From Nocardia sp. BMG51109 (GTDB taxonomy: Bacteria > Actinomycetota > Actinomycetes > Mycobacteriales > Mycobacteriaceae): a stretch of 64,000 bases of DNA. The stretch is from NCBI RefSeq assembly GCF_000526215.1, contig NZ_JAFQ01000004.1:3534001-3598000 (forward strand), read 5' to 3'. Positions 38,698-46,715 of this stretch are shown in pieces. The notes under the pieces were generated by a model. The model ran no database searches, was not told the DNA's origin, and saw only the letters and a program-made list of their open reading frames with translations. Positions within the stretch are counted from its first letter, which is position 1; every line of letters starts with the position of its first letter. The translations under genes and the position numbers were made by a program.

Positions 38698-40728
38698 ATG
38701 ACCGCCGCCGTCGCCGAATCCCCCGAACCCGTCGGCCACGCCCGGGCCAATGTGGTCTTCGCCACGGTCGTGCTCGGCATGCTCATGGCCGCCCTCGACC
38801 AGACCATCGTGTCGACCGCGCTGCCGACGATCGTGTCCGACCTCGGCGGCGCCGGGCATATGGCGTGGGTGATGTCGGCCTATCTGCTCGCCGCGGCGGT
38901 GGCGACGGCCCTGGCCGGCAAGTTCGGCGACCTGTTCGGCCGGAAACGGGTGTTCCAGATCAGCGGCCTGATCTTCATCGTGGGATCCATGATCGCCGGG
39001 CTGGCGCACGGGATGACGCTGCTGGTGGTCGCCCGCGGCATCCAGGGCATCGGCGGTGGCGGTCTGATGGTCACCGCGATGGCGCTGATCGCCGACGTGA
39101 TTCCGCTGCGCGAGCGCGGCAAGTATCAGGGTGCGCTGGGCGCGGTGTTCGGCGTGACCACCGTGATCGGCCCGACGCTCGGCGGGTTGTTCACCGATCA
39201 TGCCAGCTGGCGCTGGTGTTTCTATGTGAACGTGCCGATCGCGATCGTGATGATCGTCGTTGCGGCCCGGGCGATCCCGGCCATCCGGACCGTCGAGCGC
39301 CCGGTGATCGACTACGCCGGTATCGCGCTGGTGGCGGCCGGGGTGAGCTGCCTGATCCTGGCGTTGGAATGGGGCGGGCAGGAGTACGCGTGGGGTTCGG
39401 TGACCATCATCGGCATGTTCGTGGGCGCGGCAATCCTGTTGGCGGCCTTCGTCGTCGTCGAGTCGCGGGCTCGGGAACCGATGCTGCCGATGCATCTGTT
39501 CCGGAGCAATGTGTTCACCGTCTGCTCGGTGCTCAGTTTCATCGTGGGCTTCGCCATGCTCGGGGCGATGACCTACCTGCCCGCCTATCTGCAGTACGTG
39601 AACGGGGTGTCGGCGACCGCGTCCGGCGTGCGCACGCTGCCGATGGTGGTGGGGCTGTTCACCACCTCGATCATCTCCGGCCAGGTGGTCGGGCGCACCG
39701 GCAAGTACAAGTACTTTCCGGTCGCCGGGACGGCCGTGATGGCGCTGGGCCTGTATCTGATGTCGACCATGGGCCGGACCACGGGCTTCTGGCTGGAATC
39801 GCTGTACATGCTGATCCTGGGGCTCGGCATCGGCCTGACCATGCAGGTGCTCACCATCGTGGTGCAGAACACCGTGCCCTACGCCGAACTCGGCACCGCC
39901 ACCTCCGGCGTGACCTTCTTCCGGACCATCGGAAGTACGTTCGGCACCGCCATCTTCGGCACGCTCTACACCAACCGGCTGGAACCGAACCTGGCGGAGG
40001 CGCTCGCCCGGGTTCCCGGCGTACCACCCGCCGCCGCGGGCAATCCGCAACTGCTGCACGATATTCCGCTGGTGCAGCGGATTCCGATCGTCGATGCCTA
40101 TGCGAACACGATCGACTATGTGTTCCGCTGGGTGGTCCCGATCGCGGTGGCCGGTTTCCTGGTGGCCTGGTTGCTGAGGCAGGTGCCGCTGCGTGACAGC
40201 GCCCGCGTCGACGCCACCGACGTGGGTGGCGGGTTCGCGGTGCCCGAATCCGTGGACCGCGTTGTGCTGCTGGAACATTCGCTGGCCAGCGTGATGCGGC
40301 GGCTGCGCGCCGACGAACTGCCCGACCCCCGCATCCTGGCGGCCGCGGAGAGCTCGCTGACCCGCGACCAGGCCTGGGCGATCGGGCAGGTGGAGATGCT
40401 GAACCGGGTGCGCGGCGGCGCCACGCTGACCGCGATCGCGCGGGCGCACTGGATGCCGCCGGAGGTGTTGGAACCGGTGTACGAGAAGGCCGTTCGCAAC
40501 GGCTACGTCGAATTCGACGGTGATCTCGTGGATCTCACCGACGCCGGTCAGCAGCGGTTCGACGAGATCTTCGCCGCGTGGCGGCGATGGCTGTGCGACC
40601 ACCTCGACGACTGGGACTGCTCCGACGCCGAGGACCGCCGCCTGCTGGACCAGGCGCTGGACAACATCGCCGCCAAGCTGCTCGACGAGACCGAACGGCC
40701 GGACGCGCTGCCGACGTCGGTCGGCTGA
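38698..40728 (+). CDS. DHA2-type MFS drug exporter with C-terminal winged-helix-like domain
   Basis: A 676-residue transporter. Residues about 20-498 form a 14-helix MFS drug:proton antiporter, with LDQTIVSTALPTIVSDLGG, the motif A stretch GKFGDLFGRKRVFQ and motif C GAVFGVTTVIGPTLGGLF. Residues about 500-676 are an unusual soluble extension. They are helical, with DQAWAIGQVEMLNRVRGGATLTAIARAHWMPPEVLEPVYEKAVRNGYVE then DLVDLTDAGQQRFDEIF (in sections), which look like the winged helix and wing of a MarR-type domain. The ATG at 38698 lacks a clear ribosome site; CATACT six bases before it may be a -10. Substrate unknown. Confidence 0.88.
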   Translation: MTAAVAESPEPVGHARANVVFATVVLGMLMAALDQTIVSTALPTIVSDLGGAGHMAWVMSAYLLAAAVATALAGKFGDLFGRKRVFQISGLIFIVGSMIAGLAHGMTLLVVARGIQGIGGGGLMVTAMALIADVIPLRERGKYQGALGAVFGVTTVIGPTLGGLFTDHASWRWCFYVNVPIAIVMIVVAARAIPAIRTVERPVIDYAGIALVAAGVSCLILALEWGGQEYAWGSVTIIGMFVGAAILLAAFVVVESRAREPMLPMHLFRSNVFTVCSVLSFIVGFAMLGAMTYLPAYLQYVNGVSATASGVRTLPMVVGLFTTSIISGQVVGRTGKYKYFPVAGTAVMALGLYLMSTMGRTTGFWLESLYMLILGLGIGLTMQVLTIVVQNTVPYAELGTATSGVTFFRTIGSTFGTAIFGTLYTNRLEPNLAEALARVPGVPPAAAGNPQLLHDIPLVQRIPIVDAYANTIDYVFRWVVPIAVAGFLVAWLLRQVPLRDSARVDATDVGGGFAVPESVDRVVLLEHSLASVMRRLRADELPDPRILAAAESSLTRDQAWAIGQVEMLNRVRGGATLTAIARAHWMPPEVLEPVYEKAVRNGYVEFDGDLVDLTDAGQQRFDEIFAAWRRWLCDHLDDWDCSDAEDRRLLDQALDNIAAKLLDETERPDALPTSVG

Positions 40729-40781
40729 TCCCTGCCCGCGGCGTCGGTCGGCTGATCCCTGCCCGCCGGTCCGGCGGGCAG
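40715..40781 (+). repeat. tandem duplication over the exporter stop codon plus terminator hairpin
   Basis: A 25-base stretch beginning CGTCGGTCGGCTGATCCCTG occurs at 40715 and again at 40742 (period 27), so the stop codon region is duplicated. Overlapping its right end, CTGCCCGCC-GGTCC-GGCGGGCAG (40759-40781) forms a nine-pair hairpin that can terminate both converging genes. Confidence 0.85.
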
Positions 40782-40798
40782 GGGGCCGCGAATTCGGT

Positions 40799-42004
40799 TC
40801 AGACCTGGGCGAGTTCGGCCCGGACGTCGACCGGCGCATCCCAGTCGACGATGTAGCGCTGCTCGCGCGCCATCGTCTCCTCGATCTTCATCACGCGGCC
40901 CGCCAGCGGCATCAGCACCGGCATCATCCGGCGCATCACCGGGCCCATCGTCTTGCTGTGGCTGATCTTGGCGCCGCGCGCGGCGATCCGTTCCACGCGC
41001 GGGCGCCGAATCCGCTCGTAGATGCCGAAAGCCGTTGCCGGGTCGTCGATATCGCGCAGGCAGCGGGCCAGCTGGATACCGCTCTCGATGGCCAGGGACG
41101 CGCCCTGGCCGGTGCTGTTGGACGGCGCGTGTACCGCGTCGCCCACCAGGACCATCCGGCCGCGGTACCAGGTCGGCACCGGCGGCATGATGTGCAGGCC
41201 GCCGACGATCGCCAGGTCGTCCGCCGTGGTGTTGCGGGCGAGTTCACCGCCGGGCACGTCGTCGCCGTAGGTCTCGCGCAGGATGCGCAGCCAGTCCTCG
41301 GCGGGCACCTCCCGCGCCTGCGACAGCGACAGGTACTGCGTGTGCGGCAGGTTGACGCCCCAGCCGACCCGGCCGTCGGGCAGCGACCAGTACAGGTAGT
41401 AGGCGTTCTTGCCGTAGGCGAAAACCATTGTCTGCGGCGGGATGTCGACCGAGCACTCGGTGTAGGCGCCGAAGCCGAGCATGCCGAGATATTCGGCGGC
41501 GGGCGCGCCGGGGTCGATCAGCGTGCGCACCGCCGACTTGATGCCGTCCGCGCCGATCAGCACGTCGGCGGTGGCGGTGGAGCCGTCGGCGAAGCGGGCG
41601 GTGACGCCGTCGGCGTGTTCGTCGACGCCGGCCAGGCGCTTGCCGTATTCGATCGGGACGCCCACGGCGACGGCGGCGTCGTGCAGCACCTGGTGCAGCG
41701 CGGCGCGGTCGACGACCTGCAGCGGTTCGATACCGCCGAGCGTCGGCACGGCGATCTGCTTGTGCCCCAGCGACATCACGGTGTTCGGCATGGGCAGCGC
41801 GACCTTGCGCACGGCGTCGCCGACCCCGATGACGTCCAGCGCGGCCAGGCCGTTGGACTGGAAGCCGAGGGCGCTGCCGATGCCGAAGGCCGGCCCCGGA
41901 TACGCCTCGTAGACGCGGGCCCGAATGCCCGCCTTGTGCAGTGCGGTGGCGGTCACCGGGCCGGCGATGCCGCCGCCGATGACCAGAGCGGTCCGAATGG
42001 ACAT
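40799..42004 (-). CDS. FAD-dependent monooxygenase (PHBH-like)
   Basis: A 401-residue single-component flavin hydroxylase. The FAD motif is ALVIGGGIAGPVTATALHKAGI, the DG motif is DVLIGADGIKSAVR, and the second FAD motif is MVLVGDAVHAPSNSTGQGASLAIE. Substrate unknown. The ATG at 42004 follows GGGGAGA; upstream codons of the longer ORF are not conserved. A PadR-type regulator lies 174 bp upstream on the same strand and probably controls it. Confidence 0.9.
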   Translation of the reverse strand: MSIRTALVIGGGIAGPVTATALHKAGIRARVYEAYPGPAFGIGSALGFQSNGLAALDVIGVGDAVRKVALPMPNTVMSLGHKQIAVPTLGGIEPLQVVDRAALHQVLHDAAVAVGVPIEYGKRLAGVDEHADGVTARFADGSTATADVLIGADGIKSAVRTLIDPGAPAAEYLGMLGFGAYTECSVDIPPQTMVFAYGKNAYYLYWSLPDGRVGWGVNLPHTQYLSLSQAREVPAEDWLRILRETYGDDVPGGELARNTTADDLAIVGGLHIMPPVPTWYRGRMVLVGDAVHAPSNSTGQGASLAIESGIQLARCLRDIDDPATAFGIYERIRRPRVERIAARGAKISHSKTMGPVMRRMMPVLMPLAGRVMKIEETMAREQRYIVDWDAPVDVRAELAQV

Positions 42005-42178
42005 GAGGGTTCTCCCCGGGTGGGTTCGGATGCCCGAACCGGTCACGCGGCGAGCCCGGTTATCCTGTAGTTGCCACATTCGGGCCGGGTTCGCCTGCGC
42101 GGAGGCGGTTCGAGACGGTGATTCGATCGGTCCCCGGTGAGGTGTTGCCGCACGTCGCCGGGGCCGGTTGCCTGGTGT

Positions 42179-42838
42179 TCAGGCGTCGTTCGACTGTCTG
42201 AAGTCCCCCCTCTCGACCATGTCGGCGACCTCCGCGGGCTCGAGGTCTTCGGCATGCATGCGCCGCCAGAAGTCGACGCCGGCAAAGGTTCCCGCGGTCA
42301 GCTCGTCGCGCAGGGCGGTGACCCACGCGCGCTCCGCCTCCAGCATGGCGGCCCGGTACTCGGACTCGATGAGAAACAGCCTCGGTATCCTGCTCGACTC
42401 GGCCGCGAGCGACTCGCGTTCGGCGGCGATGTCGTGGTCCAGTCGGCGCAGGCGCTCGGTCAGCAGGGTGACCACGTCGTCGGGCGGCAGCATCGCCGCG
42501 ATGGACAGGGCGGAGACGAACCGGCGCGGCTCGGGTTCGGGCGTCGCGAGCAGTTCGCGGACCCAGTCGTCGGCCTCGGCGCGGCCGGCCTCGGTGAGGC
42601 GGTAGATCGTCCGCTCCGGCCGGGCGCCCGCGCGCTCGTTGCCGATGATCTCGAGCAGGCCGTGCTTCTCCAGGTTCCGCACCACGGTGTAGAGCGAGCC
42701 CCATTTGATGTCCATATCGCGCTCTTTGCCGCGCTCCTTCAGCGTGGCCGCGATCTCGTAGCGATGCATCGGCCGCTCGGCCAGGGTCGCCAGCACCGCC
42801 AGCGCCAGCAGATTGCCGACCTTCCGCCGCTGGGCCAT
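42179..42838 (-). CDS. PadR family transcriptional regulator
   Basis: A 219-residue repressor-type regulator. An N-terminal winged helix (LLALAVLATLAERPMHRYEIAATLKER, then WGSLYTVVRNLEKHGLLE) is followed by a helical C-terminal dimerisation region containing aromatic and acidic residues. GGAGGTGC precedes the ATG. An operator-like palindrome lies immediately upstream at 42859-42882, suggesting autoregulation. It likely regulates the FAD monooxygenase gene downstream. The inducer is unknown. Confidence 0.9.
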   Translation of the reverse strand: MAQRRKVGNLLALAVLATLAERPMHRYEIAATLKERGKERDMDIKWGSLYTVVRNLEKHGLLEIIGNERAGARPERTIYRLTEAGRAEADDWVRELLATPEPEPRRFVSALSIAAMLPPDDVVTLLTERLRRLDHDIAAERESLAAESSRIPRLFLIESEYRAAMLEAERAWVTALRDELTAGTFAGVDFWRRMHAEDLEPAEVADMVERGDFRQSNDA

Positions 42839-42849
42839 CGCACCTCCTT

Positions 42850-42883
42850 ACTCGTCTGCAAATATACGTCTGCGAGTATTTGG
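42850..42883. promoter_or_regulatory. palindrome and direct repeat upstream of padR
   Basis: CAAATA (42859-42864) and TATTTG (42877-42882) are inverted arms twelve bases apart. The same stretch contains a direct repeat, TCGTCTGCAAATAT then ACGTCTGCGAGTAT. It is 20-45 bp before the padR ATG and is AT-rich relative to its surroundings, a likely PadR binding site. Confidence 0.55.
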
Positions 42884-42936
42884 AGACAAGTATGTGCTGT
42901 CCGGCAACTTGTGTGGCCGGATGCGGCGACCACGTT

Positions 42937-42960
42937 TACTGTCTAGGTACGTAGATAGTA
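42937..42960. promoter_or_regulatory. BlaI-type operator
   Basis: TACTGTCTA-GGTACG-TAGATAGTA is an inverted repeat with one mismatch in nine-base arms. It lies 49 bp before the blaI-like gene and resembles the TAC/GTA dyads bound by BlaI/MecI repressors. It would mediate autorepression of the blaI-M56 operon. Confidence 0.7.
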
Positions 42961-43009
42961 TGCGGGGAGCCGTCCGGGATCCGGCGCGGCCGCACGACGA
43001 GGAGGTGCT

Positions 43010-43381
43010 GTGCGCACGCGCGGATTCGGGGAACTCGAGGCGGTGGTCATGGACCGCCTCTGGGACCGGAACGGCCACCCGACCACCGTCCGGGAGCTGT
43101 TCGACGAGCTGTCCGGCGAACGCGAGATCGCGTATACGACGGTCATGTCGACCATGGACAATCTGCACCGGAAGGGCTGGTTGAAGCGCCGCCGCGAGGG
43201 CAAGGCGTTCCGCTACTGGCCGACGCTGACCCGCGAACAGCACAGCGCCCGGCTGATGCGCGAGGCGCTGGACGACGGGGGCCGCTCCGAACTCGTGCTC
43301 GCGCACTTCCTCGAGCAGATCGGTCCGGAGGAGTCCGACCGGTTACGCGCGGCGCTGCGGAAGTTGACGGAGGGCTCGTGA
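43010..43381 (+). CDS. blaI: BlaI/MecI/CopY family transcriptional repressor
   Basis: A 123-residue winged-helix repressor: GFGELEAVVMDRLWDRNGHPTTVRELFDEL, then AYTTVMSTMDNLHRKGWLKRRREGKAFRYWP (in sections), the signature of BlaI. The C-terminal helices (about 82-123) form the dimer. GAGGAGGTGCT precedes the GTG. It is followed by an overlapping M56 peptidase gene, the usual partner in actinobacteria, and preceded by a dyad at 42937. In the classic system a membrane sensor-protease triggers cleavage of BlaI. No beta-lactamase gene is adjacent, so the regulated target is elsewhere. Confidence 0.92.
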   Translation: MRTRGFGELEAVVMDRLWDRNGHPTTVRELFDELSGEREIAYTTVMSTMDNLHRKGWLKRRREGKAFRYWPTLTREQHSARLMREALDDGGRSELVLAHFLEQIGPEESDRLRAALRKLTEGS

Positions 43382-44328
43382 CGGTAGCTGTCGGCCTGTT
43401 CCTCTACGGGACCCTGGTGGCGCTGGTGGCACCGCGCGTGCTGCCCCGGCTGACACGGCACGGCGTCTTCCCGCAACTGGGCGTGCTGGCGTGGCTGGCC
43501 CTGATGGTCAGCGTGTTCAGTTCCTGGTGCGTCGGCTTGGCGGTCGCGCTGGTCGACATCACGCACATCTGGTTCCGGCCGGAGCGGCTGCTGGTCCTGG
43601 GGCTGCACGAAGCGGAAGAGATAGCGATCGGGCACGCCGGTGTCGCGGCCCAGCTGGCGCTGATCGCCGCAACCGTCGCATTGACCGTGATGGCCATGGT
43701 CCTCACTACCAGGTGGGCCCGATCGCACCGGCGGATGCGGTTGCGGGCCCGCGAACATGCCGAGGCGCTGCGGCTGACCGGCCGGCCGATGCACCGGCAC
43801 GAATCCGGCGACGTGGTGGTGCTCGACACCGCCGAGCGCGCCGCCTACTGCGTGGCGGGTGCGCCGAACGTCGTGGTGGTGACCAGCGGCGCGTTGGCGG
43901 CGCTGGAAGACAGCGAGCTGGCCGCGGTGCTGGCGCACGAGCACGCCCACCTCCGGCACCGGCATCCGCTGGTGCTGACGGTGATGCGCGGGCTGGCGAC
44001 GACGTTCCCGCGGCTGCGGCTGTGCACGGTCGGCGCGCGGGAGGTGGCGCGGCTGCTGGAGATGTGTGCCGACGATGCCGCGGTGCGCCGGCACGGCCGT
44101 GCCCCGCTGCTGTCGAGCCTGCTGACGCTGTCCGGTGCGGCGCCCTCGGGCGTGCTCTCCGCCAGCGGTGTCGACGTGCTCGCCCGCGCCGAGCGCCTGG
44201 CCGCGCCGCGCGACGGCCGGCATTTCCACACGCGCGCCGGGCTGCTCACCGGCATCGCGCTGGGTGTGGGCGGCCCGCTGCTGATCGCCGCCACGACCGC
44301 CTCGGGGATCCTGCTCTGCCTGCTCTGA
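43378..44328 (+). CDS. M56 family membrane metallopeptidase (BlaR1/HtpX-like)
   Basis: A 316-residue integral membrane protease with the zinc motif AVLAHEHAHLRHRHP (HExxH), a downstream EMCADDAAVR segment providing the third ligand (Glu), and four hydrophobic segments (N-terminal pair, about 95-115, and the last 30 residues). It lacks the extracellular penicillin-binding domain of true BlaR1. Its GTG overlaps the blaI stop (GTGA), so the two are coupled. It is inferred to be the signal-transducing or regulatory protease for BlaI; the stimulus is unknown. Confidence 0.9.
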   Translation: MTVAVGLFLYGTLVALVAPRVLPRLTRHGVFPQLGVLAWLALMVSVFSSWCVGLAVALVDITHIWFRPERLLVLGLHEAEEIAIGHAGVAAQLALIAATVALTVMAMVLTTRWARSHRRMRLRAREHAEALRLTGRPMHRHESGDVVVLDTAERAAYCVAGAPNVVVVTSGALAALEDSELAAVLAHEHAHLRHRHPLVLTVMRGLATTFPRLRLCTVGAREVARLLEMCADDAAVRRHGRAPLLSSLLTLSGAAPSGVLSASGVDVLARAERLAAPRDGRHFHTRAGLLTGIALGVGGPLLIAATTASGILLCLL

Positions 44329-44403
44329 ACTACTTCGCGGCCTCGAGGTAGCGGTGAGCGACTGCTCGGGTGTGTATCGCCTCGGCGGCGCAGGGCAGGT
44401 CGT

Positions 44404-44409
44404 TAGGGT
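44404..44409 (+). promoter_or_regulatory. leaderless -10 element of the epimerase-like gene
   Basis: TAGGGT lies seven bases before the GTG at 44417. It decides the start in favour of 44417 over longer frames from 44354. Confidence 0.55.
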
Positions 44410-44416
44410 GGCGGAT

Positions 44417-45031
44417 GTGCGAATCTTTCTGGCGGGTGCGAGTGGGGTGCTGGGCGTCCGGTTGACGCCGTTGTTGATCGCGGCGGGGTGCGAGGTGGCG
44501 GGGATGACGAGATCTCCCGACAAGGCGCCGATGCTGGCCGAGCTCGGGGCCGAGCCGGTGGTGTGCGACGTGTACGACGCCGCGGCACTCGAGCAGGCGG
44601 TACGTGCCTGCGCGCCCGATATGGTGATGCACCAGCTCACCGACCTCCCCGACGATGCCGCCGAGCTGGCGGCCGGGCGGGCCGCCAATGCGCGCATGCG
44701 CCGCGAGGGCACCACCAACCTGCTCGCGGCCGCGCGGGCCGCCGGGGTCGAGCGTGTGCTGGCGCAGAGCGTCGCGTGGGAGCTGAGCGGAGAAGGCAAG
44801 GCCGCCAAGGAGTTTCTGGAGGAGTCGGTGCGCGGCGCCGACGGCGTGGTGCTGCGTTACGGGCAGTTCTACGGGCCCGACACCTACTACCCCGACCTGC
44901 GCGAACAACCCGATCCGCCGCGCATCCACCTCGATGAGGCCGTGGCGCGCACCGTCACGGCGCTCGACCTCGCACCGGGCACGTACGCGCTCGTCGATGA
45001 CGGTCAGGTGGATTTCGAACCCGTGCAATGA
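44417..45031 (+). CDS. NAD(P)-dependent epimerase/dehydratase-like protein
   Basis: A 204-residue Rossmann-fold protein of the atypical or extended SDR class. VRIFLAGASGVLGVRLTPLLIAAG is the dinucleotide motif. YDAAALEQAVRACAPDMVMHQLTDLP is typical of NAD-dependent epimerases, and the active-site region has AQSVAWELSG rather than a clear YxxxK. At 204 residues it is shorter than classic members. Function unknown. It starts at a leaderless GTG. Confidence 0.82.
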   Translation: MRIFLAGASGVLGVRLTPLLIAAGCEVAGMTRSPDKAPMLAELGAEPVVCDVYDAAALEQAVRACAPDMVMHQLTDLPDDAAELAAGRAANARMRREGTTNLLAAARAAGVERVLAQSVAWELSGEGKAAKEFLEESVRGADGVVLRYGQFYGPDTYYPDLREQPDPPRIHLDEAVARTVTALDLAPGTYALVDDGQVDFEPVQ

Positions 45032-45073
45032 GATTCGTCGGCCGCGGCAGATGACCGATGCCGCCGTGGGTGT

Positions 45074-45079
45074 TACCGT
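45074..45079 (+). promoter_or_regulatory. leaderless -10 element of the deazaflavin reductase gene
   Basis: TACCGT lies exactly seven bases before the ATG at 45087. It supports that ATG over one at 45051. Confidence 0.5.
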
Positions 45080-45086
45080 CGGCCCC

Positions 45087-45479
45087 ATGGCGGACCGGCG
45101 TGACATTCAGCACCGACTGGTGACGACCTTCCAGCGCAATATCGGCAATCCGATGCTGCGGCGCATGGGCGTGCAGACGCTGTTGGAGACGACGGGCCGG
45201 GTGAGCGGGCAGGCGCGCCTCACCCCGATCGGCGGACGCCGCGTCGGCGACTCGTTCTGGTTCGTCTCCGAATTCGGTGAGCGCTCCCAGTACATCCGCA
45301 ATATCCGGGCCGACAACCGGGTGCGGTTGCGGCTGAACGGCCACTGGCACACCGGCACCGCGCACCCGGTGCCGGACGACGACGCGCGGGCGCGCCTCCG
45401 GCAGCTGCCCCGGGCCAACAGCGCGATCGTGGGCACGGTCGGCACCGACCTGCTCACCGTGCGCATCGATCTGGACTGA
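45087..45479 (+). CDS. nitroreductase/deazaflavin-dependent oxidoreductase (Ddn-like)
   Basis: A 130-residue split beta-barrel protein of the F420-dependent Ddn/nitroreductase family. LLETTGRVSGQARLTPIGGRRVGDSFWFVSEFG and SQYIRNIRADNRVRLRLNGHW (in sections) match the F420-binding region. Such enzymes reduce quinones or nitro compounds. The genome apparently uses F420 widely, since an LLM-class enzyme is also in the window. A leaderless promoter is likely. It follows the epimerase-like gene after 55 bp. Confidence 0.88.
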   Translation: MADRRDIQHRLVTTFQRNIGNPMLRRMGVQTLLETTGRVSGQARLTPIGGRRVGDSFWFVSEFGERSQYIRNIRADNRVRLRLNGHWHTGTAHPVPDDDARARLRQLPRANSAIVGTVGTDLLTVRIDLD

Positions 45480-45554
45480 TCGCGCTGTGGGATCCGTGCC
45501 GGGCGGCAACCGAGTCGCGGGGGAGCGGATGCCCCGGGTGTCGGTGTGCTCGCC

Positions 45555-45560
45555 TAGGGT
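45555..45560 (+). promoter_or_regulatory. leaderless -10 element of the pentapeptide gene
   Basis: TAGGGT lies six bases before the GTG at 45567, with no ribosome site in between. Confidence 0.5.
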
Positions 45561-45566
45561 ACGGGT

Positions 45567-46214
45567 GTGCCTCGCGACCTAGCCGATCTACCGTATGCGC
45601 GCTTTCTGGAAGACCTCGGTACCGAGCCGGAGCCCGATACCGACTACGAGAGCGTGCATGTCGACGCGGCCACTTTCGACGCTCTCGATGCCTGCGGCAG
45701 CATGTTCACCGAATCCGCTTTCACCGGCGTCACGTTCACCGGCGGCGCGCTGCGCCACGCCAGATTCGACGACGTCTGGCTGTGCAATGTGCGCTGGATC
45801 GGCACCGGCCTCGGCCAATCCGGCTGGCTGAACAGCGAATTCGTCGATTCCGCGCTGTCCGGTGTCGAGGCCGTCGGCTGTCAGCTGCGCCGGGTCCGGT
45901 TCGAGGGCTGCAAATTCGACTCGGTCAACCTGCGCAACGCGGTTCTTCGGGACGTCACGTTCGCCGATTGCGTCCTGCGCGACACCGATTTCGGCGAGGC
46001 GGCACTCACCAGGGTGAGCTTCCCGGGCACCCGGCTGGACGAGGTCGCGCTGCACGGCTCGACGCTGCACGAGGTCGACCTGCGCGGCGCGGTCAACCTG
46101 GAGATCACCGCCGGTATCGACGCACTGCGGGGCGCCACGATCAATACGGTGCAGCTGCTCGATCTCGCCCCGGCGTTTGCGCGTGCGGCGGGAATTATTG
46201 TGCGCGACAACTGA
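45567..46214 (+). CDS. pentapeptide repeat protein
   Basis: A 215-residue protein with an A(D/N)LXX-type pentapeptide beta-helix from about 35 to 180 (repeats such as SAFTG, VTFTG, ARFDD, VRFEG, VNLRN, VTFAD, TDFGE). The last 35 residues are helical (INTVQLLDLAPAFARAAGIIV). Relatives include MfpA/Qnr-like DNA mimics that bind gyrase, but most members have unknown function and this is not obviously MfpA. The 3' end of the gene is duplicated in tandem immediately downstream. Leaderless start. Confidence 0.87.
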   Translation: MPRDLADLPYARFLEDLGTEPEPDTDYESVHVDAATFDALDACGSMFTESAFTGVTFTGGALRHARFDDVWLCNVRWIGTGLGQSGWLNSEFVDSALSGVEAVGCQLRRVRFEGCKFDSVNLRNAVLRDVTFADCVLRDTDFGEAALTRVSFPGTRLDEVALHGSTLHEVDLRGAVNLEITAGIDALRGATINTVQLLDLAPAFARAAGIIVRDN

Positions 46215-46442
46215 ATTCGTGCTTCCCGGTGCGCAGGAACGGCCATCTCGCCGCCGTAGGCGACCAGTTGCGTGGTGATACAGGCGCGCTGCGCGGCTCC
46301 ACCATCAGTACGGTGCGGCTGCTCGATCTCGCCTCGGCGTTTGCGCGTGCGGCGGGAATTATTGTGCTCGGCAACTGAATTCGTGCTTCCCGGTGCGCAG
46401 GAACGGCCATCTCGCCGCCGTCGACGACCAGTTGCGTGGTGA
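46113..46442 (+). repeat. 164 bp tandem duplication of the pentapeptide gene 3' end
   Basis: Bases 46113-46276 (end of the gene, stop codon and 60 bp beyond) recur at 46277-46442 with a period of 164 bp. The stop and the following CTGAATTCGTGCTTCCCGG begin at 46211 and 46375. The second copy still encodes STVRLLDLASAFARAAGIIV-like sequence but has no start, so it is a decayed C-terminal fragment. Confidence 0.92.
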
Positions 46443-46715
46443 GGTAGCCGTACTCCGGATCGGCCGCGGTGAAAACGAGTGCCGCGGTGGCCGAGAACGA
46501 CCCGATGAGCACCCGGCATCGGAACCCGCCGCGAGTTGTGAGACCGGTTGTGGCGCAGGACGAGCCGGGATCGTGAACGGGCGCGCGCTACAGTCGATGT
46601 GGCGAAGCGGGTATCGGGTTGCTTCCTGTGGCGATGCGAGCGTCGTCGCGCGGTCTCGGGCCCGAGGCACGGAGGGTGGCGTCGACGGTGCGGAATCCTC
46701 GGCCCGGTAGCGAGG
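46443..46715. other. intergenic region, nothing recognised
   Basis: About 270 bp after the duplication and before the thioesterase gene. No coherent protein is seen on either strand. Confidence 0.4.

Noticed and set aside
45567..46214. Assignment of the pentapeptide protein as MfpA (quinolone resistance)
   Set aside because: The repeats are less regular than in MfpA and the helical end differs; only the fold is supported.
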